Below are positions 1 to 11,612 of a DNA stretch of 64,000 bases, in pieces. The notes beneath the pieces are model-generated. The model saw nothing but the letters and a program-made list of their open reading frames with translations, made no database searches and was not told the DNA's origin. Origin of the DNA: Vespula vulgaris. Lineage: Eukaryota; Arthropoda; Insecta; Hymenoptera; Vespidae. Every line of letters starts with the position of its first letter. Within the stretch, counting starts at the first letter, position 1. The DNA lies in the NCBI RefSeq assembly GCF_905475345.1, contig NC_066602.1, positions 4,362,814-4,426,813 on the forward strand, written 5' to 3'. Both the position numbers and the translations under genes were made by a program.

Positions 1-586
1 TAATGTATATTAATAAAGAATTAGCAATCACAGTATCTCATCGTATTAACGGATTTTTCTTTTTTCATTTCAATGATAAGAATCAGTCTATTCATGGTTT
101 ACTCCATTCATCGCAATACATTGTACATTGTGATCGTAATATAGTATATTTTATGTTGAACTTAGTCAATTTTATTAGGACACAAGCAGTTGAAAACATT
201 CCTTTAGAATTGGACTTTGTATACATAGCCAAAGCTGCTCAATATTGTTCGGCATATTTTACTGCTTGCCTTTACGCAGAACTATCTTGTGAATCATTAT
301 TGATAGAACCTCGTGATTTTAGTACAGTTACCAAAATTGATTATGCCTATGAATGTGACCCTGTACTTGGAAGAACGTTACAAAATATTCTTAGAGATGC
401 TTCCTCCAAAATTGGTGATCCAGATGCTATTCGTGGTTGTGGTTCTTCACATTTACAAGATAGTTTCTCTCGTGTTCAATACTACATACAAATGCATGAG
501 TGGGATAAAGTGTTACTAATAAAAGATATAGAACTATCTTCTGGCAATAAAACAGCTATTGAAGGTACTCCAATCGCATATATATA

Positions 587-617
<31 letters not shown>

Positions 618-3600
618 GCATATACAATATGTGTGTATGTGTGTGTAATATTATCAAATGATTTTTACTAATCAACCATTTAATTTATATTATAGAGATG
701 ATCGATGCATTGCAACAATTAGGATTTCATTATTTATTAGGACATTATATATCTACAATGAGTACATCTACCAAAGAAATGAGTAATGATGTTCAATTGG
801 AATGTGCATGGCGACTTAGTAATTGGGATATACCAATATTTCCTCAAATTATGCAATCTCTATGTGGAAACAATATGAAATTAAAACTGTCCGAATCTGA
901 CTATTATTTATATCACTTCTATGCATTAAGATGTTTTCACGAAAAAGATGAATTAGGTGTCAAAAATGCAATTAAGTGTGCACGAGTGTGTATAATAAAA
1001 GCTCTATCTAATATTAATTTAGGTAAGAAATCATAGCAATCTATATGCAATCTTTTAAATCTTATATTTTATAATTTAACAAATTTATATTGCAGAGTAT
1101 AATAAAGAAATTTATGGGAAGTTAACACAACTTCAAATGCTTTCCGAAATAGAAGAACTATGTTTAACAAAATCTGAGGATTATTCTAAAGTTCTGCGAA
1201 AGTGGCAGCAATGTGATATCACAAATTTTAACGAATTTCAATACACTGAGCCAATCTTAACACAGAGATCTATTATGTATCAAATAAATGATACATTATG
1301 TAATAATTCTATTATCAAAAATGAACTTGTTGACACGCATATAAAAATTGCTGAAATTGCGCGAAATCAAGGACATTTACAAATAGCTGCACGTGCATTA
1401 GGTATATATGAGATGTATAATAATTACTTATATTATTAAAAGTGCTATGTGTTATTTATACGTTTTCTTTTTTTTCTTATTAGGTACCTTAGCAAAACAA
1501 AATGAAGTACCTTCAAAATTTATAGATTTGTTGGATTATCAAGAATCCTTATTGGCATGGAAGAGGAATGATTATGAAATCAGTCGATACCTTTTACGTA
1601 AATTAATTCATAGAAAATCTATAGATCCAGTTTTGCAAGCCCGCGTTCTTCGTATTTATGGAAATTGGATGGCTGAAACAAAATCTGAAAATCCTCAGGT
1701 AATGATCACGATTATATTCTGAATTTATAATAATGAAAATAAAATATGTTAACAATATTTCTAATTTATAGACTGTCATAGAAAATTACTATCAAGAATC
1801 AATAAAAATAAGTAAGTCGATAAAAAACAAAACGTTTGATGTTATTAAAAATGTACATGACACACAAGTCGCTTTGGCTAGATTTGCAGATGCTCAATTT
1901 GAACATGTTAAAATGTATATGAAATCTCCACAATTTAAGAGTTTGAAGAAATGTGTAGAATATTCATGTAGTGTTGTCAAATATGATTCGACATTACAAG
2001 ATACAGATATTAAAAGAGCAGTGATACTTAGTCAAAAACAACATACGAATGATACTGCTGAACTACAAAATATTGAAAAGGAAAAAAACAACTATCTTTT
2101 AATAGCAGTACGGTATGTATAAAAAATTATTTCTTGAAATATTGTGTGTGTGAAGATTAAAGTTTGACTATTCTCTCTTTTTCTTTTTAGATATTATTTA
2201 CTAACATTATATCAGAGTGAAGATTACAATCTGTTAGTATTCCGATTGATAGCTCTTTGGCTTGAGAATGCAAAGAATAAAGAAGTAAATAAATTACTAG
2301 AAGAAAATTTAGATAAGATACCATCATATAAATTTTTACCACTCGTACCACAATTGGCAGCACACATGAATAACGTATCTGATGAATTTTCTGTCAAAAT
2401 AAATAAAACATTAGAGCGTTGTGCATTGGATCATCCACATCATACGTTACCTGTGCTATTGGCATTAAAAAATTTATATGGTGATTATGAATTTCTTAAA
2501 ACTAAAAAAAATAAAAAATTAGAAGAAGAACCCAGAATATTGGGCGCTAAAAGGCTTCTAAAACAATTAACTTCATCGAAAATATCTTGCATTATTCAAG
2601 AAATGGAGATATTATCTTACTCTTTGGTAATGCTAGCTAATTATGAAACTAATGATAAAAGTAAACGTAAGTATATCTTTTTTCAATTTCAAACTATATA
2701 AAATAAAGCTTAAAAATTTATATTTTTTTCTAATTAGCATTTATAATTATATATACAGGTGGTACATCATATAAAATACCTATTGGTCAAAGAATTTTAA
2801 AGATCAAAGATTTTTCTAATATATTTGTACCTACTTTAGCCATTAATGTTAAATGCAATGGAAATTATAATGATATAATTACTATTGTTAAATACTTTGA
2901 TACTTATGAGAATGTTGGAGGTGTGAATGCTCCCAAAAAGATCATTTGTATTGGCAGTGATGGAATACAAAGAGAACAATTATTGAAGGTTGTACTTAAA
3001 TATGAAATACACATGTAAACTGCATACACCTAAAAGTATTATTAATGATTAAACTATTCTTATTACAGGGAAAAGATGATTTACGACAAGATGCTGTGAT
3101 GCAACAAGTTTTTAATGTAATGAATAGACTTTTTGAAATGAGTAAAGAAGCGAAACGACGTAAATTGAAAATTAGAACATACAAGGTAAAAATGTATGTA
3201 TTATATTTAATACGAACCTTTATTATATGTATGTATGTATGTATTATTATTCAGGTAGTACCGTTAACACAAAGATCAGGTATATTAGAATGGTGCCATA
3301 ATACAATGCCTATTGCAACTATATTGATAGGTACCGATGGAATTTCTGGTGTTCATAAGAAATATAATCCAAATGATTATACTGCATTAATATGTAGAAA
3401 AAAGATGGAAGTAAGATTATTGAATATTTCATATTTACATATATGCATGAATATTTCATATTACATACGTTTCATTTTTGAAAATAAATAATAATCACGT
3501 ATACAATTTTAGGAAGTTTCTAAGAAATCAAATGATGTCAAACTGCAACAGTTTTTAGAATGCTGTAAACATATGCGTCCAGCTTTTCATCATTTCTTTA

Positions 3601-4487
3601 TTGAGAAATATCCATCGCCTGAAACGTGGTATGAAAAACGATTAGCTTATACACGCAGGTAAATAGATTTTTAATATTACAAAGTTTGTTTATTTATTAT
3701 TAATAAAATATTATAATTTATTTCTCCAGTGTAGCAACAACTTCTATAGCAGGGTATATATTAGGTTTAGGAGATAGACATCTTGGTAATATATTAATGG
3801 ATCAGCTGACTGCAGAAGTGATTCATATAGATTTTGGTAAGAATTATACGCATGATAAAGTATATGAAAATACACTATAGAGTGAATTGTACAATATGTA
3901 CAATTGTAACAAATTGATCGAAATTTGAAACAGGCATAGCATTTGAACAAGGTAAGGTCTTACCGCTACCTGAAACTATACCATTCCGTCTCACAAGAGA
4001 TATTGAAGCTGCAATGGGAATCTCAGGTGTGGAAGGTATTATGAGAAGAGGGTGTGAGGAAATATTGACAGTATTACGAAATGAAAGACAAATAATTATA
4101 ACATTGCTTCAAGTACTTCTTTATGACCCTCTATTTACGTGGGCTATAACTCCTGCAAAAGCATATACTTTTCAAACCGGTAATACAGCAATGTCTTCTG
4201 AAGGTGATGAAGGTATGAGACGAATTTTATTTCTATAAATATATATTCATTAATTACATTTGTAACAGCAAAATATATTCTTCTAATAAATTGTCTTTTT
4301 TTTAATAGTTCATAGTGAAACAAATAAAACTGCAGAAAGGGCACTCTTAAGGATAGAACAGAAATTGCAAGGTATAGAAGAAGGTTTAGTATTTAGTGTA
4401 TCTGGCCAAGTTGAACAACTCATACAACAAGCACGTGATCCGTTTAATTTGTGTCGTTTATTTTGTGGGTGGCAACCATATCTATAA
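1..4487 (+). CDS. ATM: ATM-family serine/threonine kinase, C-terminal 13 exons (5' part outside window)
   Basis: DNA double-strand-break checkpoint kinase of the PI3K-like kinase family (Drosophila name tefu); it acts in the nucleus and at telomeres. Exons by splice sites and frame: <3-564, 696-1022, 1096-1401, 1484-1698, 1772-2112, 2191-2666, 2759-2988, 3069-3185, 3255-3410, 3513-3658, 3730-3836, 3934-4212, 4309-4487. All junctions are GT/AG, phases match, and the joined length is 3441 nt, giving 1146 residues plus TAA. Visible in order: the end of the FAT helical repeats (AYFTACLYAE, RVCGNW-like RIYGNWMAE), the kinase N-lobe (CIGSDGIQREQLLKGKDDLR), the catalytic loop GLGDRHLGN, the DFG segment HIDFGIAFEQGK, the activation segment PFRLTRDI, and a FATC ending in GWQPYL. 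All key catalytic residues are present, so this looks functional. Family members are near 2800-3000 residues, so well over half the protein lies upstream. Whether bases 1-80 are entirely exonic is uncertain: a T-rich run ending in AG at 79-80 could be an acceptor. Confidence 0.96.
587..656. repeat. (TA)n/(TG)n microsatellite inside an ATM intron
   Basis: The 131 bp intron 565-695 is almost filled by alternating TA and TG dinucleotides. The reading frame stays open through it, so conceptual translation of the genomic strand runs on past the true exon end at 564. Confidence 0.85.
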
Positions 4488-4811
4488 GTTTTATGAAATT
4501 TAATTATTATTTATTAAATAAAAAAAAATATTTTTTTATTCAATAGTATTACAAACATTTTTTGTCATAGTATTACAAACATAGTTCCACATTTAATTTA
4601 GTAAGTAATCATTACAATAACAGGTTAACCATCTAAAGTTTAATGGCGATTAAGTTAAGGTTTTTAATGAAGTATATGATAATTTATAGTAAAAACACAT
4701 TATTATTAGTTATTTATAAATCAATAATAAATAAATTATTTTTTTTATAAAACATTAAATTTAATGCTTACACTTATATATTGTAATGTGATACTTTATG
4801 TTGTACAATAA
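4488..4811. terminator. Shared 3' region between convergent ATM and Rpb12
   Basis: The stop codons of the two convergent genes are 324 bp apart. A + strand AATAAA lies at 4517-4522, 30 nt after the ATM stop. On the - strand AATAAA reads at 4535-4540 and 4510-4515, downstream of Rpb12. The AT-rich spacer carries a short direct repeat (ATAGTATTACAAACAT, at about 4544 and 4568). No other gene is seen here. Confidence 0.6.
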
Positions 4812-5289
4812 TCAACGTGCGTCGAACACGACCACTAAAATCAACTATTAAGGAAAAAATAATATCATTAACATAAATTCATGTTTTTCTTTAGATAATA
4901 ACGAAAAAGGATACATCGTTTAGTACGTTTCTTGTACATAATTCTGTAGCCACATTCTCTGCATCGAATAGGATCTCTAGGACGAATTTCATTATCATGA
5001 TGGCATTCTATAAACATAAATTATTACTGCTGTTATAATATAATAATAAGTAAATATTTCTATTTCACTTTTATGACCAATAAATAATAAAAACAATCAA
5101 CATAATAATAAAAATTGCTTTATGGCAAAAGTATTAAGAATGTTTCTGGCTAGTATTTATGAAAAAAATTAATGAAATATATATAAAATATAAAGATATA
5201 TATATATATACATATACACATAATGTACCTCCACAAATATACACCATTGCTTGTTTAGGAGTGGATTCAGTTTTACTACTGGATTCCAT
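4812..5289 (-). CDS. Rpb12: RNA polymerases I, II and III shared subunit RPABC4 (Rpb12)
   Basis: Small zinc-ribbon subunit common to all three nuclear RNA polymerases. Three coding exons on the minus strand: 5289-5229 (start ATG 5289-5287), 5007-4915 and 4834-4812 (stop TGA). Introns 5228-5008 and 4914-4835 have GT/AG borders, and the joins fall inside a Glu codon and a Leu codon. The product is 58 residues, the same length as the human protein. The four zinc ligands lie in CGEC and CREC (Cys19, Cys22, Cys36, Cys39), followed by the highly conserved block GYRIMYKKRTKR and the C-terminus LVVFDAR. The exons are too short to be found as open frames, and without the last splice the protein would read into unrelated sequence. 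It is divergent with the proteasome gene to the right and convergent with ATM. Confidence 0.96.
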
Positions 5290-6284
5290 TACGAGTTATC
5301 TCTTGTCGACAGGAGGTAACCTAAAGTTCGATTAAACTGCACAAATCATGTGTTGTTGTATATAATCGCGATAGTAACACATCTAGCGACTACAATATGT
5401 ATTAAAAGTATTTCAATGATCTGATTGATATATTTCATCGAACGTACGTAAAATAGTTATTGAATATGTTTATTAAATATATTATTCTTTAATTTAGAGT
5501 GAAACAATAAATAATTAATATCTAAATGAATAATATTATTATTTATAAATTTTATTACTGGTATGGTGATATATCCCTAAAAAAGATGTTGATGAATATA
5601 ATGAAAGCATATTATTGAAATATAATATTGTTATATGATTTAATTATATTTTTAAATAAAATAAAATAAAATAAAATTTTAAATAAAATAAAAGTATTAA
5701 ATTTGAAATCAAATAAATTTAATTGGATTATTTCAGCAGGGTATTTAATGTTAAAGAGACGATACTGAGATTCATCCCCGCCATTTTATTCAACTCATTG
5801 CTTCGGTAACTGGTAGTAACTAGCGTTCGTGACAATTTGATTGTGAAGTGTATTCAGTTTATTTTTTAATATAACAGTATAATATTTATAACGGTAAATA
5901 GCATTAAATAGAATAAATAATTGAAAGTATATTCAACACTTTTCCGATTCGTTTTAACCGAGTAATAGTCATTTTCATTTTGCCCTGTCATTCTCCATTA
6001 ACCTAATTCATAATATTTTATTTATAATTCTTACCTTTTAATTATAACGTTATTTATATATTTATATTTATTTTAATATAATTATTGTCAAAATGATAAT
6101 ACAACATTTGTTATGACCGAATAATTTTATTGTTTATGTAGTTATAGTATTGATTAACCTCACTTTTATACTAAATTACACTTTTTATACTAATGAAAAG
6201 ATGAAGACTTTAGTTTTAAATTAAATATCTGTTTATAAATGATACATTTTAACAAAGTTTTTAATTAATATTATTTTTTTTCAG
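5290..6284. promoter_or_regulatory. Divergent intergenic region between Rpb12 and Psma5, with probable 5' UTR exon
   Basis: About 1 kb separates the two divergent start codons and must hold both promoters. The GC-richer, TATA-less stretch at about 5770-5850 is the likely Psma5 promoter or first non-coding exon. A possible donor (ACG|GTAAAT) lies at 5893/5894. The acceptor is certain: TTTTTTTTCAG ends at 6284, directly against the ATG, so the Psma5 5' UTR must come from an upstream exon. A short AAAATA-type tandem run lies at 5650-5690. The exact start sites cannot be read from sequence. Confidence 0.55.
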
Positions 6285-7100
6285 ATGTTCCTTACACGTT
6301 CTGAGTATGACCGCGGTGTAAATACATTTTCTCCAGAGGGGAGATTATTTCAGGTTGAGTATGCTATTGAAGCTATAAAACTTGGTTCTACAGCAATTGG
6401 AATTGCCACAAATGAAGGTGTAATCTTGGCTGTTGAGAAACGTATAACTTCTCCATTAATGGAACCAACGACAGTAGAAAAAATTGTTGAAATAGATAAG
6501 CATATAGGTTGCGCGGCATCTGGTTTGATGGCTGATTCTAGGACCATGATAGATCGTGCTCGTGTCGAATGCCAAAATCATTGGTTTGTTTACAACGAAA
6601 GAATGACAGTAGAATCGACGGCTCAAGCAGTGTCAAACTTAGCTATACAATTTGGAGATAGCGATGACGATGGAAGTGCAATGTCTAGACCTTTTGGAGT
6701 AGCAATGTTATTCGCGGGTATAGACGAGAAAGGGCCACAATTGTATCACATGGATCCATCTGGAACTTTTGTTCAATTCGATGCGAAGGCTATTGGTTCT
6801 GGAAGCGAAGGTGCCCAACAAAATCTCCAAGAAGTGTATCATAAGGTTGAAAATTACTTATTAACTAGCTTATTCATACATACAAAATATCAATTTACAT
6901 TAAATCTCATTATATTTCTGTTTACTTCACAGTCTATGACATTGAAAGAAGCAACAAAGGCAGCACTAACAATACTGAAGCAAGTTATGGAAGAAAAATT
7001 AAACGACACTAACATCGAGGTGATGACAATGACACCAGGACAACTGTTTCACATGTTTACTAAGGCAGAATTGCAAGAGGTGATTAAAGACATTGCATAA
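6285..7100 (+). CDS. Psma5: 20S proteasome subunit alpha type-5
   Basis: Structural alpha-ring subunit of the 20S proteasome core, in cytosol and nucleus. Coding exons are 6285-6845 and 6933-7100, split by an 87 bp GT/AG intron in phase 0, giving 242 residues against 241 in human. It begins MFLTRSEYDRGVNTFSPEGR, the alpha-subunit N-terminal signature with the YDRGVN and SPEGR(L)FQVEYA motifs that close the gate, and ends ELQEVIKDIA. There is no catalytic N-terminal threonine, as expected for an alpha subunit. The start ATG is the first codon of its exon. The intron is a multiple of three with no in-frame stop, so simple translation adds 29 false residues (VENYLLTSLF... to ...TSQ) after YHK. 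Confidence 0.98.
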   Translation: MFLTRSEYDRGVNTFSPEGRLFQVEYAIEAIKLGSTAIGIATNEGVILAVEKRITSPLMEPTTVEKIVEIDKHIGCAASGLMADSRTMIDRARVECQNHWFVYNERMTVESTAQAVSNLAIQFGDSDDDGSAMSRPFGVAMLFAGIDEKGPQLYHMDPSGTFVQFDAKAIGSGSEGAQQNLQEVYHKVENYLLTSLFIHTKYQFTLNLIIFLFTSQSMTLKEATKAALTILKQVMEEKLNDTNIEVMTMTPGQLFHMFTKAELQEVIKDIA

Positions 7101-7374
7101 GATACTTAAAATATATTAACAAATTGTTACGAGTTGAAAGAAATGCATTTTTATGCAAGTAATGCTACAAGTTGTATTTACAGTTTACATCTGGTATGTG
7201 TGTTTCTATGCTAAGCGAAGTTTTCTTATATAACTTTTTTTTCTTTTTCGAGAAGATTAATATAAGAAGAGGATCGAATAAGCGTACTTTCTTTTTCTTA
7301 ACAAAGAAATATTCCACATCCTTGTTTTCCTACTTCCATTATATACTTTACTCTAATATTTGATTAATTCGTAA

Positions 7375-7380
7375 AATAAA
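7375..7380 (+). terminator. Likely poly(A) signal of Psma5
   Basis: AATAAA 275 nt after the stop codon, the first canonical hexamer downstream. A further AATAAA/AATAAT cluster at about 7538-7550 is an alternative. Confidence 0.45.
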
Positions 7381-8568
7381 TCGTTCATATTATTTTATCT
7401 AGTTGATCGACGATTTACCAACATCGAGAGAAGACTCTATGAAATCTAGATCCGATAGCAGTAACCCTGTCCTTAGACCATCAGTATCCATAAACGAATA
7501 ATACCATCCTAATTTTGTCTCCAATCTTCTATATCTTTAATAAAATAATAAATGTTTATTATCGTCAACATATCAATCTAAAACATCTTTTTTCTCAACT
7601 GTAAATCTTCGTAAGAATAATTTGTTTCAAGCGACGAAGAAGAAAGATCTTACTTATTCATGGAAAAAAATGTTTCAATATTACATTAAATTTGAGAACG
7701 ATATTGACGAGTAGAGTTTTATCACAGAGAAAAGTTTTGAACAAAAACCGATGTCCGATATATCCCAGTGAAATTTGGAGAGATGGATTCGCATGAAAGA
7801 GAAGAGGTAGGGTAGGAAGGTATAGGTATGCCGTCGCGATGGGTGGTTTGGTTTCGATTAAAAGCGCCTGCTGTGAATGCGCGTATCCGAAATCAATAAT
7901 TAATTTTGCTCGGTTTGCAAGAGACAAGGGAACTAAAGTGAGCGAGCGAGAGAGAGATAGACAGATAGAATGGGTTGTGAGGTAGGAGAAAGGTAGAGAA
8001 GACGAGTAAAGTGAGAGAGCTCGACGAAAATGGGTGGAAGCACAGTGAACACTCGGTACGCCGCTGCGATGTCCCGATAAAACGTCCTCCCTTTTTATCC
8101 CTTGGCTCCCGGATTATTGGATATTATTCCATTTCGAGCGTTCAATCCCAGTACGATTCGCTCGCTCGGATTCCCACGGGGGAATCCCTCTCTCACCGGC
8201 CATTCATCGTGGTAGACTCTCTTAAAATACGTACATATCTCCTGTAACTCTCTGTCATTCTCTGTTGAAAACGTGTCATGCGCACTAAACTTCTAGTCTG
8301 ATATTACTGTCAGAAATTAATCGACCGTCATACGAAGTGTATACACGTGAGAAATTTTACAGGAAATATAGTCAAATAGGAATTAGAGTTTGTAAGAATT
8401 TCATGTTAAAATGATAAAACCAATAAAGATGATAGATAGGATGAAGATATTTCGAGTTTGACTGTTAATTAAAACTTTCATTTTGTATCTTTAAAAATGA
8501 AACTTAGAAGAGGAGAAGACGAAGAAGAAGGAGAATAGATGATCAAAGAAAAGCTTCCTTCTATCTAT

Positions 8569-8571
<3 letters not shown>

Positions 8572-8613
<42 letters not shown>

Positions 8614-8619
8614 TCTCTC
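8572..8619. repeat. (TC)n microsatellite
   Basis: Near-perfect TC dinucleotide run of 48 bp with one CC interruption, in the Psma5 3' spacer. Confidence 0.95.
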
Positions 8620-9564
8620 ATAGCTAGCATAGACGGAAGGAAGGAAATGGAGAAGGTCGAACTCTCTGGTAGAAGGACTCTGTAATTAACTGCGACGAGG
8701 AGAGAGAGAGAGAAGGACAGGGGGTAGGGAGGATAGTCCCATTTGAGTCTCTGAGAATCCCTAGGGAGCTAACCCTGTCATATCAGACGCCAAACACTCG
8801 ACCTCACACCCGATCCTGGAGCAGCAACGCCGTTACCCCGACCCGAATCCATCCTTGCCCGACCTCCTCTCCATTGCGTTCAACTTTCGCTACGATAATT
8901 GCCTTCGCTTCACGCCACTGACACCACCACCATTTATCGACTTGGATAAGGACGTTAAGCTTCTCACCACCCTCTTCATCTTTCTTTCTCTTCCTCTCTC
9001 TTTCTTATTATATCTCAGATCTATCTATCTTTCTCTTTCTTTCAATGCATCCTTTCTCAGTCAAACAAGCAAAAGTTTGATCTTTTTAACCAAACGAAAG
9101 CTAAAATCGTTTATTATTGATTCTTTAATAAGAATATTTTCCCCTTTTTTTTTCTTTTTTTGGAATATCGAACAGGAACGTCTTAGTTGGAAAACAAGCG
9201 TGATTCGAGACGATTAGAAAAGGGAGAGTTAAAGCGAGCAATGTCGTTTACGATCGCAATTAAGACCGTTATCTGTCTTTTATTGCGAGAACGTTCAAGA
9301 GGCGCAAAACGATCTGGACAATTTTGAACATGCCATTACTACTTTGCTTTCACTATGGATCGAGTCATTGACTTACTATGCTTGTCGTAAACACGTTGAA
9401 TTATTCTCTTTTTAGAGTCATTAACTAAAAGTTAAACTACTTTTAAATGATACATGTGATGTATTAATAGTTAATAGTATTGGTTACTTATATTATTTAT
9501 ATTAATTATATTATAATAATTAAATCTACTATAATATATTAAGTATTTTATATTGGTATCTGAA

Positions 9565-9596
<32 letters not shown>

Positions 9597-9625
9597 CATC
9601 GTCATCGTCATCATTATTATTATTA
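9565..9625. repeat. (ATT)n/(ATC)n microsatellite
   Basis: ATT trinucleotide run interrupted by ATCGTC-type units, then ATT again. Confidence 0.9.
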
Positions 9626-10573
9626 GCTTAGTACATAGATATTAGTTAATAGATAGTTTTGTGAAAATATCTATTTATATAAATAAAATTCATAGGATAA
9701 AACTTAAATGAGAAAGTTTCTTCCTAGTTATTACTGAGACTCAATGTAGAAAAGCGGAAGCGAACGATATACCGAGAACGAGCTAGGAAAGAGTTCGCAC
9801 ACGGCTATAATTTACGCATGGTGGAATCGTCGCGATTTTTTTCACTTTCACAAAAGCGTTCATTCGCTTCTACTACTCACGAGTACCGCACTGAAAAAAT
9901 ATTTCGTTTTCCAACGACGAGTTACAAGATGTAAGAAGAAATTAATTCGATAATTTAGCGAGAGAGTCGATTCCTTAATCGGGATTCGTTTTTATCTTTC
10001 ACTTTCGTAATTGCGTTCTATCTTCGATTACGTCAAAATATTACTTGTGACAATCATTGACTCTGTATAATATCATGTAACTGATGCGTATGTATGTGTG
10101 TGTTAAAAATCTATTTATTTTTTTTTTATAAAAACTATCTGAATTAATTTTTGGTAAATAAAATATTATATTTAGTATAAATTATATATATATTATAAGA
10201 TAAAAATTGTATTACATATTATTTAGTATATATAATGTTCTGTTTGGAAAAATTATATTACAGAATATCAACATAAATCAAATAATAAGGTTCTTTTCAT
10301 TTTATAATTTTTGATTTTTATAAAAGAGTATTAGAAAAAATGATGTGCTTCTCCCAGCACATTAATGTCCATGTATACATATGTTAATTATATCAGTTAA
10401 TATTATAAAATTAGTTTAAAAAAAGGATCCATCAAAATTAAATTTATCAAATAAAAATGAGACATTAGATAAGTATTAGATAAATGATATCGGCCACGTT
10501 TACATTTTATTTTAACAATTTTCAAAGTAATATTTCACCTGTTAATTTCAATTAATATCTATTACATTTAATT

Positions 10574-10716
10574 CTATAGATGAATTATATAGTTACAAAT
10601 ACGATCATTAAATTTGAATAGAAACACGAAAGAACACAATCATCAATCGAATTCACAATTCTGAAGATGAATTACATAGTTACAAATCACGATCATTAGA
10701 TATGAATAGAAACATA
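10574..10716. repeat. Diverged tandem duplication, period about 87 bp
   Basis: The segment at 10574-10630 (GATGAATTATATAGTTACAA..., then CGATCATTA.., GAATAGAAACA) recurs at 10661-10716 with a few substitutions and a 1-2 base indel. Confidence 0.8.
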
Positions 10717-11129
10717 AATATACGTTACGAGTCTATGCAAAGTGTTAAACGTTCGAAATAAGTCTTACTATCACCTTTCGAGCGATGAAATACATACAGA
10801 TAAATAATCGATCTACTTTCACTTATATGTTATGAAAATCTAACGATTTGCATATCTCGACAAAAGGAAATCGACGAGATGCGATCTTAGGTTTCAGTTT
10901 GTTCATAATTATAGCCGATGTATATATTACGAGCATTCGAGTATGACTCTTCGAATATGTATTTTTATATGTACGTATGTATGTACGTGTGCATAGATGC
11001 TGTTGCTATTCTTTCAATAGAGGAGAAAGTGATACTTTCTTCGGCTCTACTCGTCTGCCTTGAAACGTCTTTTCAAATCCAACTCGAAAGTTCGATTTAT
11101 CTTTGTGCCGGAAGTTTCATCATTTTTTC

Positions 11130-11246
11130 TATTATTATTATTATTACTACTATTATTATTATTGTTGTTATGATAATAACAATAATAATAATAATAATTA
11201 TTATTATTATTATTATTATTGTTATTGTTATTGTTACTATTATTAT
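11130..11246. repeat. (ATT)n followed by (AAT)n, self-complementary
   Basis: ATT units up to about 11170 are followed by ATAATAACAATAAT-type units and then ATT again. The two opposite-sense blocks form a near-perfect inverted repeat around position 11171. Confidence 0.85.
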
Positions 11247-11474
11247 GTAATTTATATCATAATCTTTGTTGCAGGGAATGTATTAAATATAAAAGAACGT
11301 AAAGGCATCAACGTAGATAAAATATTTATTAAAATGTTCGACATACAAAATATATTCAAGCGTCTCTTCTAATCTTTCTTGATCTCATTAGATATTATAT
11401 CGTTCATTTATTTCGTATATAAAGCATACTTCACAGTAAGTATTTTGTCCCTTATTATTCGACGAATTGATTAA

Positions 11475-11484
11475 TTTATTTATT
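11475..11484 (-). terminator. Candidate poly(A) signal of the repeat-protein gene
   Basis: TTTATTTATT on the + strand gives two overlapping AATAAA hexamers on the - strand, about 130 nt beyond the stop codon at 11613-11615. Confidence 0.45.
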
Positions 11485-11612
11485 CTTTGGAACGTTAAAT
11501 CCATATTGAATTCTCGAGTTTTTTATCGAAAGAATTCTTGGATATAATTCTTTGACTTTGAAGAAATGGGGATAATAAAGTTAAGGAGAATAATGAAAAT
11601 GAAGTTCGGTGT

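Larger units (their letters stand above)
7101..11474. other. Spacer between Psma5 and the repeat-protein gene
   Basis: No credible coding gene. A GC-richer stretch at about 7930-8240 and another at 8740-8950 stand out from the AT-rich background and may be regulatory or part of a non-coding transcript. Open frames in them (for example 8011-8247, 8855-9217, and 7658-7927 on the minus strand) look compositional and resemble nothing I know. The rest is AT-rich sequence with the microsatellites and duplication listed separately. Confidence 0.6.

Noticed and set aside
7658..7927. 89-codon minus-strand open frame downstream of Psma5
   Set aside because: No recognisable motif. It lies in the probable 3' flank and has no promoter or splice evidence.
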